Shown here one piece after another: positions 19,243 to 32,062 of a stretch of 64,000 nt of DNA. The notes below the pieces were generated by a model. It was not told the origin of the DNA. It worked only from the letters and a program-made list of their open reading frames with translations, and ran no database searches. Location of the stretch: assembly GCA_028671895.1 (NCBI GenBank), contig CM053809.1, positions 36,803,501 to 36,867,500 on the forward strand. Direction: 5' to 3'. The translations under genes and the position numbers were made by a program. How positions within the stretch are numbered: the first letter of the stretch is position 1; every line of letters starts with the position of its first letter. The stretch is from Oenanthe sinensis (taxonomy: Eukaryota > Streptophyta > Magnoliopsida > Apiales > Apiaceae).

Positions 19243-22200
19243 ATGATGCATAGGAACAATAACAAACAAGATCAACGGTCAAGATCTGCCAAACTAAACA
19301 CCCTTCATGGCTGTGCTCAAGCTGGAGATCTCAATGGCTTTCTAAAGCTTCTTAAAGACAACCCTTCTCTTGTTAATGATCGTAACCCTGTTGTAAGTTC
19401 TTGAAATTTTAAATTTTTAATGTATTTTTTGCATTTTTGAATGACCCCATGATGTTTGTTTAAAGTAATTTGATGTTTTTGAAGGACCCCATTTTGTTTT
19501 TTAAGTAATTTATGTTTTTTAATGACCCCATTTTGGTTATTTGGAGTAATTTGATGTTTTTTAATGGCCCCGTTTTGTTTATTTGGAGTAATTTGTGTTT
19601 TTAATGACATTTCTGGATGATTATGCTGCAAGTTTTTGTATTTTGAGTATTTGTAGGGGTTTTCAAGTTCATGGGTTTAAATGTGTGTGCGTGTGTTTGT
19701 AATTATAGTTTTATTTGTGCTCCTGCTGAGTATTGATGTGTATCTTCTTTGATTAAAGATCTGAATTACCAGCTCTATGTATGATGCAAAGTTTGTATTT
19801 GTGGTTATTCTGCATTGTTTAAGTAGGCACAATTTTGTGTTTGGTTGTTCCGTAATCCAAACAAGCTAATGTAACTAGGTATGGTTTACTATTATGACTA
19901 ATTTAAAGACCAAACAGTGTGAATTCTTCATATGTATTGGGATGAGTAGGAGTAGTTTTGATGTAAAGCTTTTACATTTTTCGATGTTTCAGCTATAGAA
20001 GTATGTCGTGATTCAGGACTGATGTAGCCTTGAGCAGTGTTTTGATATATATAACTGCAGGTTAGCTTTTTGATGGATAAGAAGTAATATGATGAATATA
20101 TTGAATGTCTAGATACTTTTTGCCTTCATTTTCTTTTGCTATGAGTTTCTCTCTTTTCTAGTAAATTTACTTTGACAAATTTTATCGCTCCCATTCCTTT
20201 ACTTTATCATTTCATAAAGTCATCTCATAAATAATTTATGAAAAATCTATTAGACTTAAGAAAACTTCAAAATCTAGAAGATGAAAGTAGTTTACTGATT
20301 CAAATTGGATTAACTTTGATTGGTCATAAAGGTCATATTTTTAGTTTTTTTCCTGATGATGATATGAACATGTTAGTATGTCACCTTCAACCGCTCTTGA
20401 ATCATATACAATAACTCAATAAGTCAATTAATCATGTAAGAGATTTATCTGCTGACCAGCTAACCTTGGATATATACATAATAAAGAAGTGTTTATTTTC
20501 TTTCCTTTTGTTATGGAATAATGACTTATTAGTCCCTCTTTGGAATGCTGTCTGTTATTGGCATCCCTGATAAGATCTTTCATTTTCTGTTCCGAACTTT
20601 AAATCTCTTCATTGAATGCAGATGGCCCATACACCCCTTCATGTATCTGCTGGTCACAATAGTGTTGAGATAGTTAGAGTTCTACTTGATTGGCAAGGAT
20701 CAGAAAAGGTCGAGTTGGAAGCCAAGAACATGGTATGTGTATAATCAGCTGCGTTTTTGGCTTCTTGCTATCTTATTGATATGTACTTGCTGTCGCTGTG
20801 TCTTAAATGAACCAAGTCAAATCTCTTTGACTTTTTGGCTTCTTAATTAATGTACTGTTCTTTTGCAGTATGGAGAAACTCCTCTTCATATGGCTGCTAA
20901 GAATGGGTGCAATCAGGCTGCACAAATGCTTCTTTCTCACGGTGCTTCTGTTGAAGCCAAAGCAAATGTATGTAGTCTTGGTACCTTATTAAGTTTCAGT
21001 TAGTCGTAACTTGTAACCATGTTTGGGTATGGATAGTTATTTTTGTCATTTTCATTTCTTTTGGTATTGGATGCAGAATGGGATGACTCCATTACACCTT
21101 GCAGTTTGGCACTCAACACGAGCTGAAGAAGATTGCTCCACTGTCCAGACATTGCTCGAGTATAATGCAGATTGCAGTGCCAAAGACAATGTAGTCACCG
21201 ACACCACTATTATATTTCCTTAAACAATACATGTTGTAAATGTTAATATATTAATAAAACTTTGAATGCAGGAGGGCATGACTCCATTGAATCATCTGTC
21301 ACAAGGACCAGGAAATGAGAAACTGCGAAAACTATTAAATTTGTATCTTGAAGAGCAGAGAAAACGGAAGGCTATTGAAGCATGTAGTCAAACAAAAGCG
21401 AAGATGGATGAGCTTGAAAATGAGTTATCTAATATTGTTGGTCTGGAAGATCTAAAGTTACAACTCCGAAAATGGGCAAAGGGGATGCTCTTGGATGAGA
21501 GGCGTAGGGCCCTTGGGCTAAAAGTGGGTGCTCGAAGACCTCCTCATATGGCCTTCCTCGGTAATCCTGGTACAGGTTAGTACTCACCAGAATTTTCTTT
21601 TGTCATCTTATTTCCATTCCAGAGGTTTTTGTAGAGATTGTCCATCTTTATTTACAGAAGGATTGTATTTCTTGTATGCTATTTTTTGATGCCTCGTTGT
21701 TCAATAGGTAAAACTATGGTAGCTAGAGTTCTTGGAAAACTACTCTACATGGTGGGCATTCTACCCACTGACAAGGTAACGGAAGTGCAAAGAACTGATT
21801 TGGTTGGAGAATTTGTAGGCCATACTGGACCGAAGACCAGAAAAATGGTATGCAGTTGTGCTCCTAAATATATTTCTCAATATATCTTGGCTCCATTATG
21901 TGCAAGGATCTAATTGTGCCACTATTTTGAACACTTTTGTAGATTAAAGAAGCTGAGGGAGGGATTTTATTTGTTGATGAAGCATATCGACTAATACCTA
22001 TGCAGAAGTCGGATGATAAGGATTATGGGTTGGAAGCTTTAGAGGAGATAATGTCAGTCATGGACAGTGGAAAAATTGTGGTAATTTTTGCAGGCTATAG
22101 CGAACCAATGAAGCGTGTTATTACATCTAATGAAGGTTTCTGCAGAAGGGTTACTAAGTTCTTTAACTTTGCGGACTTTAATTCTGAAGACCTGGCAAGA

Positions 22201-22479
22201 ATTCTTCATCTAAAGATGAATAGTGTAGCTGAGGGTAGTTTGCTATATGGATTTAAGTTGCATCCTTCGTGTACTACTGAAGCTATTGTATCGTTGATAG
22301 AGAGAGAAACCACTGAAAAGCAGCGCAGGGAGATGAACGGAGGTTTGATAGATCCGATGCTAGTTAATGCTAGAGAGTATTTGGACTTGAGGCTCGATTT
22401 TGACTGTATAGACACAGAAGAACTTCTTACTATCACAATAGAGGATTTAGAAGGGGGGCTTCGTGTATTATCTCACTGA
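19243..22479 (+). CDS. Ankyrin-repeat AAA+ ATPase, CbbX-like
   Basis: Predicted 484 residues. Exons: 19243-19392, 20622-20732, 20869-20967, 21077-21190, 21272-21575, 21708-21847, 21943-22479; all GT-AG and in frame. Residues 20-160 form about four ankyrin repeats (HTPLHVSAGHNSVEIVRVLL, GETPLHMAAKNGCNQAAQML, GMTPLHLAV). After a charged linker comes a CbbX/SpoVK-type AAA+ module: Walker A GNPGTGKT (about 254-261, split by an intron), Walker B ILFVDEAYRL (about 314), sensor-type VIFAGY, and the arginine-finger region EGFCRRVTKFFNF. CbbX proteins remodel inhibited Rubisco in red-lineage plastids and bacteria. Plant ankyrin versions lack a clear transit peptide here and their substrate is unknown. 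The ATPase assignment is strong; the client is not inferable. Confidence 0.93.
19441..19608. repeat. Intronic minisatellite, about 42 bases x 4
   Basis: Four units of the form ACCCCATTTTG..TTT..GTAATTT.ATGTTTTTTAATG lie in the first intron of the ankyrin-AAA gene. They create an open frame on the minus strand with repeated QITPNKQNG words, which I treat as an artefact of the repeat. Confidence 0.85.
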
Positions 22480-22975
22480 TACACGGGGATCTTTTTTCTC
22501 TCTTAAAAAGGCATTTCATTTAATATCAATTCATTCTTTCAGCTGCATCAATTCAATCTACGGAGCAGTATATAGGTGCTTCTGAGTTTGCCTCAATAAT
22601 TTGGGCTTGTAGTAAAGGATTTATTATTCTAGTCAATGTTATTGATTTGAAGTATGGTAAAATGCAGGTTGTTTTTGGTAAGAGCAAGTGTTAGTAGATT
22701 TGATTGATTGAGTGGGTTCATCGCATGTTGTATTCATCGGTAGAGTGGTTTGCAACGGGAAACCAAACTGAGCATATACATGCATCTAGACATCTAGTAG
22801 AAGCTAGATAATCTTTTTTTTTTGACAAATAGAATCTAGATAATCTTAAATGGATAATAAAGAAATATTCTCGCAAAATTCCTCTGTTTGACAAAATAGA
22901 TTTTTTTAAAAGAAACAAAATTAATGATAGATGGAGGCCAAAGAGAAATTGTTAAAATAGAAGAGCTTTTGTATC
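22480..22975. other. 3' region of the ankyrin-AAA gene and spacer
   Basis: Contains the 3' UTR and short T-rich stretches (for example about 22815-22824). No gene seen. Confidence 0.5.
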
Positions 22976-23057
22976 GACGCTTTGGCCGAGTGGTTAAGGC
23001 GTGTGCCTGCTAAGTACATGGGGTTTCCCCGCGAGAGTTCGAATCTCTCAGGCGTCG
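22976..23057 (+). tRNA. tRNA-Ser(GCT)
   Basis: An 82-base cloverleaf. Acceptor GACGCTT pairs with AGGCGTC (one G-U), with G as discriminator base, a serine identity element. The D arm is TGGCCGAGTGGTTAAGGC, the anticodon loop CTGCTAA gives anticodon GCT (codons AGC/AGU), and a long variable arm (ATGGGGTTTCCCC) is typical of class II tRNAs. The T arm is GAGAG TTCGAAT CTCTC. A and B box promoters are internal. No CCA is encoded, as expected for a nuclear gene. Confidence 0.96.
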
Positions 23058-23061
23058 ATTA

Positions 23062-23068
23062 TTTTTTT
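23062..23068 (+). terminator. Pol III terminator of tRNA-Ser
   Basis: A run of seven T begins five bases after the tRNA 3' end. Confidence 0.85.
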
Positions 23069-23099
23069 ATGGGACCTTAGCCGTGGATTATTTTGCATC

Positions 23100-24509
23100 A
23101 TTTTATACATCTCGTCTCTCTGATTTTTTGCAAATTCACCAACTATTCGAAACTAAGGGGCATACTCTCTCTCTCTCTGAGAGCATAAAATAAAATAATT
23201 AGGACTCCCATCTTTAGCGTTCTAGACATTACTTCTCCACTTTCATACATTCATTCATTCACCGATTAAGCTCCTTCGATCTCCCATCTTCTCTTCTATT
23301 TATCAGTTTTTTAATAAAATTGAGATCTAATCTTTTTTGAAAAAAATCTTATTGGTGATAACTTGTTATTATGGTTGTTAGTGGTGCCCATGTTTTTGGG
23401 ATGTTAGTATTTTAATTTTTGATGTTTTTGTGTGTCTGATTATGGGTTTCAGTAGTTTTTCTGAGAATGATTCATATGGTATTTTGGGAGATGTGTAGGA
23501 CTCGCATCGAATCTGGGACGGTGATGGAGATCGCAAGATCTCATCTTTCAGAACAAAAAATTGTTCATATTTTGAGGATATTTGTTTCTCCAATATTCTA
23601 AACATTGAGTTACAGATTATACTTATATAAAGGTCAATTGTGATGTTACTGGTTTCACAGCTGATGTAAGTTGGATTGCTCGAGATGTCATTGTAATATT
23701 TTTTAGATTAAAGAATTTGAATATTCTATATGTAGCGATCTGAAAACAAAACATCTATTTGTTTAGCTCGTTCTTTGTTTCACAATCAAGTTGTAGTTGA
23801 GAGTTTGGAAGTTTGTTCATGCTGGGTTATAGTGTTTTAATAAAATTTGTTGGTCAAAAAAATAAGAAGAATTGATCATACAATTTTTTATATTATTTTT
23901 TTATAAATAAAAATTTAAATGATTTAAATTTTCATTTACAAAGATAAGTTAAAAAATAATTTCCGAAATTATCCCTTTAATAAATCTTAACATACGTATC
24001 AAAAATTAAAAAGATATTTAATTTAGAAGATAAATAATCCAAGATTCGCAATAAATATCGGTTGATTGGGTGCACAAAAATAGTAAAAGTAAATCATTTT
24101 ATTAAAACCTTTCTTTGTCAGAAAAAGAAAATCCTATCCTATCCTATCCGACGAAATAACCGTATAGTACAACTTACCTAGTTACGGTACCTTATAAAAC
24201 CCCACAAAAACAGGATCAATAGTTCGATTCTGGATAAAAAATACTTAACAAATTACATATAGAATACAAATGGTTTTTACAGTTGCCAGATCATAGGCAC
24301 TATAAGATCCTTCAACCTAAGGTGTCACACTTCCCCTAATAACCACCCTTCTTTACAAATATATTTGTAATAAAATAGTACATAAAAATATTGTGTACTG
24401 CCCTTCTTGTGTACTTGTCTTTTATGTGACACTGTGTGTAAACAAATAGTACAATTCAGCTTTGTCACACACACACTGACACACAGATATAATTCTCATA
24501 GTATTGTAA
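23100..24509. other. Spacer with a possible LINE 3' remnant
   Basis: Mostly AT-rich. The stretch to about 23870 ends TTTTAATAAAATTTGTTGGTCAAAAAAATAAG (shown in part: GTTGGTCAAAAAAATAAG), which looks like the 3' end of a non-LTR element, but no conserved frame or target duplication was found. The last 60 bases are the leader of the transporter gene. Confidence 0.35.
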
Positions 24510-26597
24510 ATGGATCAAGATTCTGTTGGCAGAACAAATATACCTATGGATCTGACTGCACCAGTTGATCAACACTTCTCCAAAGATGATGTTGTTGATG
24601 TTGATTCTTTTAGTCACAAAAATAAGGGTCTCAACAAATATGCACTTGCCTGTGCAATTTTGGCCTCCACCAATTCTATTCTTTTGGGCTATGGTAATTT
24701 ATTGCTCCTTAATTTCTTGAACTCGTTTCATTTGATTTTATCTTGTTTTATCCCTGTGAATTCTTGATTTGGTTAGTTTCACTATTTTCATTTGATAAAA
24801 TATATATAAGCTGCATTAAATTTGATATGCAATTGTATTGTTATGGGAATGTTTAGATCTATGTCATTTCTTATGTAATAGTAGATAAAAATTGTGGAAA
24901 ATTAGATATTTGCACATCAATACATTTAGTATTACTCTAGGCTCTAACTCTTGACATCTTATTAACAAGTACGACAAGAAGAGGAACTCACACAACTTAA
25001 TTAAGTCAGGCTTGGGTTAATTTGTTGTTAACGAGAGTGAGAATAAGAGAAATGCACACATAACTTGACTGATGCTCGTAACCTCATTGTTTTGTTAATG
25101 TTATAAACAAGAACCGGAGAAGATATGTATCCACTAGGCTACGATGCTACAGATAAAAATGTGTCATTTTGTTTCATGAAATTGTTGTTGACATGCGAAT
25201 TACGTTACATATATACTTCTATTTGTGTAAAATCAGATATTGGAGTGATGAGTGGAGCGGTGCTATATCTGAAAGATGACATCAAGATCTCAACAACCCA
25301 AGTGGAAGTTTTGGTAGGCTCATTGAATGTTTTTTCATTAATCGGAACATTAGCTTCGGGCAAAACTTCAGACTGGATTGGTCGGCGTTACACTATTGTT
25401 CTTGCAGCAATTACATTTTTGTTGGGTGCAATCCTAATGGGCCTTGCACCTTCATTCCCATTTCTCATGGCTGGAAGAATTATCGCTGGCATAGGCGTCG
25501 GATACTCCCTCATGATAGCTCCGGTCTACACTGCAGAAGTTTCTCCGGCTATGACACGTGGCTTTCTCACATCACTCCCTGAAGTATTCATAAATGTTGG
25601 CATACTTCTTGGCTATATATTTAATTATGCATTGTCTAGTTTACCGGGGAATATTAATTGGAGACTAATGCTAGGTCTCGCGGCTGTGCCTGCGGTGGTT
25701 GTGGCTGTCGGAGTGATGAACATGCCCGAGTCTCCACGATGGTTAGTTATGAAAGGACGGTCAGATGAAGCCCGGGAAGTTTTGTTAAGAACATGTGATT
25801 CTGAGGAAGAGGCTAACATGAGACTTGAGGAGATGTCAGCTACATTTCATAGCCCTGGCCATGCAAAGTCAGCTAGTGATTGGCATGGTCAAGGTGTTTG
25901 GAGGGAGCTACTTAGACCAACGCCGCCTGTTCGACGAATGTTGATCGCCGCTATCGGAATCAACTTCTTCATGCAAGCGTCCGGAAATGATGCAGTGGTT
26001 TATTATACACCGGCGGTGTTCAAGGCTGCTGGAATTCATAAGAAGAAAATGCTTGTGGTGGTTACTATTATTATGGGGATTGCTAAAACATCTTTTGTTT
26101 TGGTATCAGCGTTGTTCTTGGACCGGTTTGGGAGGAGACCATTATTATTATTGGGCTCGATTGGTATGGCAGTTTCTTTGGCTGGGTTGGGCTTGGGTTC
26201 GAGATTCCTCGAGGCTTCGGATCATAAACCTGTTTGGGCTATTGCGCTCTGTGTAGTGGCTGTTTGTGCTGATGTATCATTCTTTTCGGTTGGTCTTGGG
26301 CCCATTACATGGGTTTATTCGTCAGAGATTTTCCCAATGAGGCTCCGAGCACAGGGTTCAAGCTTGGCTGTGTTGGTGAATCGGGTGGTTAGCGGAGCTA
26401 TATCGATGTCATTTCTGAGTATTTCAAAGAAAATAACATTTGGAGGTATGTTTTTTATGCTATCTGGAGTTATGGTTTTAGCTGCGGTTTTCATCTATTT
26501 TGTTGTGAGAGAAACAAAAGGTAAGACTTTAGAAGAGCTTGCGACATTATTCGCTGATGAAGATACAAAGGCAGACAAGGTTAGGCAAAACGGGTGA
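24510..26597 (+). CDS. Polyol/monosaccharide transporter (PLT-type MFS sugar porter)
   Basis: Predicted 514 residues from two exons, 24510-24693 and 25237-26597, joined at GY|D so that the protein reads LGYDIGVMSGA. Twelve transmembrane helices are expected. Sugar-porter signatures are present: DWIGRRYT after helix 2, GRIIAGIGVGY, PESPRWLVMKGR after helix 6, LDRFGRRPLLLLG after helix 8, and RETKGKTLEEL after helix 12. The short N tail, the IKI-type loop and the length fit the plant polyol transporter group (H+ symport of mannitol, sorbitol, inositol or hexoses at the plasma membrane) more than STP or tonoplast types. The actual substrate cannot be read from sequence. An open frame runs through part of the intron from 25125, but splicing restores the conserved first helix. 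Confidence 0.92.
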
Positions 26598-28010
26598 GAT
26601 TATATATTGATGTCTTTGATCTTAATACAATGGTCTATGATGCTGCATACTTTGATTAAGAATTTCAACTAAAATATGGGCACTTGTGTGCAAGTGTAAC
26701 TGTATAACTGTGCTTGTTGTTTGAGTAGTCTTTGATCTTAAAGTCGTACAGTCTAGCGGATAATTCTCTGGTAACCAACGATGTTGGCTCTTATCGGCAA
26801 CAAGACTTTTAGTATTAAAAAACATGGTTTGAGTTTTGTTGGACGAATGAATGTGTATATTTCCACTTAGGCAAATTATTATATAAAATATACTAAAAAT
26901 ACATATATGCGCAATATTTGTATGCTTTCTGCATTGCTATTGAACAATGGTGGCATGATCAAGCATCCATGGCGTATTGTCAAACAACCTGTTCCATGCA
27001 AAGTACATGATACTTAAATTGTTACAGGTCCAGACATGTATATTTAGCAAGTATTTGGGCTCATTTCTGGACCTAATTACATAAACATACATATTGTTGC
27101 TTAGTTGCTTCTGTTGGTATAACTACACCTTAGCAAGACAAATTAGTGCAACGTTTTTGGATCAAAATAATTTTTAGGCCCAATTGATACCTTAACAATT
27201 ATTAGTATAACATTTTTGGGCAGTGAGCCTTATTTACCAATCGGTGGAAATATATAAACACCAAAGGTCCAAAACTACCTACTATATATTCTCATTAGAT
27301 TTAATTTGCAATGTTAATCAATTTATAAATTTTTGTATTGTATGCAGTTATTAGGTGGAAAATTTATTCTCATTTCTATTTCATTGTCTCTTATAGCAGA
27401 TAGCATTACCACCAAACTGTAGTTGGTAGCTAAAAGGGACACATTATACCAACCTTTGTTGAGTAGTGGACATTGTTTTTGATGTAAACATATACTAATA
27501 TATACATACACTATGATCATTTGACTATGTATACAAGTAGAAAACATCCTGCCGCCACATTATCCCCACTCACCCACCAACTTCTAAATTATTTCATAGT
27601 TTTTTAATATTTAATCAAGAATTAAGTACGTAATATTACATTCACACGACGCGGAATCAAAGTACTATATATATTCACACTAATACACTGCATAGTGATA
27701 TTTAGCGGAGGTCGGGGGAATATTATATTAAAGACTTAAAATTTTATTATATTAAAGACTTAAATTTGTATTATTAAAAATTCATATGTAATTTTATATG
27801 TCATATTGAGGACTATATACCTCATTAAGCCTATGTAATTCCGTCACATCATATATTACATTTCATTATAAACTTTACGAAGTGCACAAGAGAGAGTACT
27901 ATCTTGGTTGTTGATGACATGATCTCTTGCAAGTACATCAACAATATATACAGTTAGTTGAGTTCTTGAATCAACCTTAACAAGAACCTAGTTATCTAGA
28001 GTGATCTCCA
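26598..28010. other. Spacer downstream of the transporter
   Basis: 3' UTR, then AT-rich sequence with no gene or repeat that I can name. Upstream of the next gene, TATTACATTTCATTATAAAC (27852-27871) may include its core promoter. Confidence 0.4.
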
Positions 28011-28640
28011 ATGTTTTTGGTTAGAAGTTCTGTTTCCCGCACAAAAAAGTTGTTCCAAAGAACAATACAAAGTGTCAAGTCTTTGTTTACCGAAAGGTCA
28101 ACTTACCAAAGGCTTCCGAAACTCCCTCCATTCAAACACTTCTCTAGTCAAAGTTATCGAGAAGTAGACAGATTCTATTCGGAGTTTACCAACGAAATAG
28201 ATGTGGAGGACAATGTAGTTGTATCATCAATATCTCCGAATGATGAAATTCTTCATCGTAAATTAGAAGAAATCAGAGATGAGCATGAGGAGGAGGAGGA
28301 GGAGAATTGGTTGATTGCTTACGAAGAAATGTTGGAGAAAGATGTGATGGAGAGGAGATGTTTAGTGACTAAAAAGTTAAAGGATTTGAAAATGGTCGAT
28401 TCGAATGATTTGGATAATATACAAGATATCGAGGAAGTTCTTCATCTGTATTCTCTTCTAACCTGTCCGGTTTACATCGATATGTTTGACAAGTTTGTCA
28501 TGAACATGTACTCGGATATCTTCAATTTGAAAGCATCATCTAATCAGAGGAAAAATAGTACTATTTCTTCAAGGTCAAGACTCCGACATTCATCTTTTCT
28601 TCGAGATGATTATATACTCGAAAAAAGAAAAGGATTTTGA
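28011..28640 (+). CDS. Conserved plant protein of unknown function (intronless)
   Basis: A 209-residue single-exon frame. The N terminus is basic and rich in Ser/Thr (MFLVRSSVSRTKKLFQRTIQ, then SVKSLFTERSTYQRLPKLPP). The middle has YREVDRFYSEFTNEID and an acidic run EEEEEENW. The C-terminal part, DIEEVLHLYSLLTCPVY followed by DMFDKFVMNMYSDIF, resembles a motif that I recall in small plant proteins annotated only as hypothetical. It bears a loose likeness to the OVATE domain, which is not strong enough to name. No signal peptide or membrane segment is evident. The basic N terminus could be a nuclear or organelle signal. Confidence 0.75.
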   Translation: MFLVRSSVSRTKKLFQRTIQSVKSLFTERSTYQRLPKLPPFKHFSSQSYREVDRFYSEFTNEIDVEDNVVVSSISPNDEILHRKLEEIRDEHEEEEEENWLIAYEEMLEKDVMERRCLVTKKLKDLKMVDSNDLDNIQDIEEVLHLYSLLTCPVYIDMFDKFVMNMYSDIFNLKASSNQRKNSTISSRSRLRHSSFLRDDYILEKRKGF

Positions 28641-31600
28641 TTCGTTGAAGTTGTTACATACGCGACTAATATATTTTCTGCTGGCTTGAAATTTGTTGTA
28701 CAATATAGTTTGCTTGATTATAGTATTGATTTCGAAATATATATATATTTTGTGGTAGTTGCGTTTAGTATTATCCAACAAATTGTTTATCAATGACCGA
28801 GAAATATGAACTTTTTACATATGATCGGACTTTGGCACGGAAAGTCCATGTTTTTGAAGGGGGTGTTTCTGAAATGTAGTTTAATTTGGTGATTATCTTT
28901 GTTTCGAAATGCAATTTTAAGTTTGATAGACATTGAACCATGTTATTGATTGTGTTTGTATTCGTATGATGAAGTGATTACAATTGTGCAGATAATATTG
29001 TCTTTGACGAGTATCTATGTCAAGTTGTGCTTATGTAATCTCCAAGTTTCGAAGTTGAATATGTTTCATTTTAGCTTGCCCTATATTTTGCAATGGGCAG
29101 GTTCTTATGCTTAGTTATCAGAAATCGTCATGAAAATGTAAGTATTTAATTTTGTTAAATTAATAGAACATTAATTGCTGAGTCAGTATAAAATATACAG
29201 AGTATTTTTTATAACTAAACATATTTGCCCTAGGACTTTATTTTTGATATTATTAGGATTTGTAAAAAAAATTTGGTTTGTAACAAAGAAGAAATGTCAA
29301 GATTCTACGACAGTAGTATTAAGATTGGGCCAATATTTGTTTTCAAAAAAAAAAGGAAGAAGAAGATTGGGCTAATACACGTTTACAGTTATTTATCAGT
29401 TCATATAATAGGCTCTACGCTAATGGATTTGGATTCTGCGCCAGCCTCGAGCGATTATAAGTTCGAAACTTGTGAGTCCTGGATTGGGCCAACCTTTTCA
29501 TGGACGAATAACAAGAAATGGCAATTATAATCATTTTTTAAGTTTACAATTATGTATAACAATATTTGTAACTTTGATCATATATGTATAGAAAAAAAGT
29601 AAATGGCGTTCATTTAAGATAAATTTCATGGTTATTTCTTCTCAAGAGAATTAGAGTCTAGTTAAAAGATAGGATCTCCTTTATAATGGAGGTCGTAAGT
29701 ATAATTTCACATTTATTCCTCTCCTTTTGTAAAAAAATATATTATTTATCAAGGAAGAAAGATATACAACAACACAAATGATAATTTAGTTACAAATTTA
29801 TGTTTTTACGTAACCCTTTACGTATGTCACTTTTAAGAAAATTTTAACTTCTTATTGTAATAAGATAAAAACTAGCTCTAAACCCGTGCAATGTACGGGT
29901 ATACTCTAGTTGAATTACCGTATATGTTTCTATTTTTTATTGTTAAAATGTTGTTTTTATAAATATCCTGTGAATTTATTGATAAATGACTAAGACGTAT
30001 ATGAACTGCTGCATGATTTTAATTAGTGAATAAAAACCATTTTAAATGTGCTTAATCTGGTTTCAAAGGTCCCGTAAGTGTACATAATCCAAAAAGTAAT
30101 CATTATGATAAAAATTCAATTTATCTTAACATTTCATCAAAAATGAAGAATCTGATTATTTGTTTAGGCGCTTCGTCATCCTCTTTGTTTTCTCTCAAAT
30201 AAATTTGGTGGACTATACTGGTGAAAAATTAAAAATAGTGGAGGGATTGGAGTGACTACTGACAATAGAGATATGTAACTCATTTAGTTCTAGAACATCT
30301 CGAACCTCAAAATTTAAACCCTTTAAAACTTATTACATATCATATAAAACTCTCTGATGCACTAATCCACAATTATTAATTGTAATGCAAAATGTACTCC
30401 AATTGGAGTAAATCGTCCGGCCAAAACATGTTATTAGCCGTTTAGTTGACAAGAACAAAAACAAGATTTCTTCTTCTTCTGATAAATAGTTACAAATAGG
30501 ATCATCGGAATCAGAATATACCGAAGATTCTCAGATACTCGTTACCGTTTAAATTATTCCAGTCATCTTCTGATATTTCTTCTTCTTCTCTCAGCTACTA
30601 AATGTGCTCTTCCTTCTCATACTAAAAATTCAAATTTTGTATCTCATGACACAATAAATCCACTTAAATCTTATGTTTATCTACCCTAAGTCACTTTTGA
30701 CCCTAAAAGGTTATTTTTTTCTTGTTTTTAATGTTTTAAGTCTCCACCTCTCCCTCTCCCTCTTTGAGAACTATCTATAATTACAATAAAGTTAAATAAT
30801 ACACGTATTGACGAGAATTTGAGACTTATCTCTTCGCTACTTTAATTTGATTTTTTCTGGGTAAAAGAGGAAATTTTATTTGAACTAAACTAAATGCTTT
30901 TTAGTTATTATTGCTATTAGCTTATAACCTGTTCAAAACATGAATGTTATTAATAAATTATATATTAATTATTTTATATAATTTAAATATTTTATTTAAT
31001 ATTATAATTTGTTTTATTATTAATTTCTTTTAAATAAATAAAAGAGTTTGAATGGTGATGCAAATGAGTTAAAATGTGAGTACAATTATATTAAATAAAA
31101 ATTATAAGGTAAGTAGAATTATTAAAATAAAAAATATAGAATATAATTTAGATATAATGTAATATTATCCATGAGTAGTTGTATAGAAGGAGAACTATCA
31201 GTGATAATAGAGTTGTTTGTATAATATATCTTTTTTAAAATTAGATTTTAGTAAAATTGGATGGTTAAGATCGTTTATATGGTTCACCTAAAATTGGACG
31301 GTTATGATCTTTTCTATGTTTCACTTGAGTGTTTTAAAAAAAAGTTCTCTAATTTGGTTATAATAATATAATATAAATTCTTGTCTTATTTGGTTAACTT
31401 TTTTTAGTTTTATACAATTGCCCAATATAAAGAACTTATTCATAACTTTCACCGTAAATAATTCTCGTCAAGATAAATATTCTTGTTAGTCCTCAGAAGT
31501 TGAAAGCTGCTACCGCACGATTTTCCCAAAGTTGGTGTCAACATTAATCTGTTTGATACTTATTATAATATATTTTATTTGAAATGATTTTCTTTGAAAT

Positions 31601-32062
31601 TAATTTGAATGCTCAAGTAACTTTTTCTAGATTTCAATTTCTAAAAAGAAATTGTTGAAATTATTTATTTTAATATTTTTAAAATTACATTTATAATTGT
31701 TAAAGTTATAGTATACATAAAATTTAAAATAATGTTATATATAAATCAACATATCCAATATACTTGTCAATATAGCTTTTCGGATTTGTTCTAAATTTCA
31801 ATTTTAAAAAAAATTACTAAAAATATTTTTTAATATATTTATCCTTATTAAAATCATAGTATTTATATAACTTAAAAAAAAATCATACAATTTGGAGTTG
31901 ATATTATGAGACTTGACATCCTTGATTCATGTAGCGTTGTGATAATTGTCTTTGTCATTTTTATATCCATATTCATATGACTCAATCGCTAACTTGATTA
32001 TGTACCGCCAACTTGTTAGATTTATTGTGTTTTCGTGATAATTGTTTGTTACATAATTTTTT
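28641..32062. other. Gene-free region
   Basis: AT-rich with many short runs. I see no gene. It includes the Helitron-like hairpin at 29869-29912. Near 31235-31345 the phrase AAATTGGA(T/C)GGTTA(A/T)GATC occurs twice, as is common in small MITE-like elements. Confidence 0.5.
29869..29912. mobile_element. Helitron-like 3' terminal hairpin
   Basis: ACCCGT (29882-29887) pairs with ACGGGT (29895-29900) around a GCAATGT loop. CTAG lies 9 bases beyond one arm (29909-29912 region: ATACTCTAG) and also on the other side (29872-29875: CTAGC). A GC-rich hairpin close to CTRR is the diagnostic 3' end of plant Helitrons. Orientation is ambiguous because CTAG is on both sides, and I could not locate the 5' TC end. 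Confidence 0.45.

Noticed and set aside
19317..19631. 104-residue minus-strand frame with QITPNKQNG repeats
   Set aside because: Created by the intronic minisatellite of the ankyrin-AAA gene.
25125..25236. Alternative start for the transporter at 25125
   Set aside because: This reads intron sequence. Splicing 24693 to 25237 restores the conserved LGYDIGVMSGA segment and a proper N terminus.
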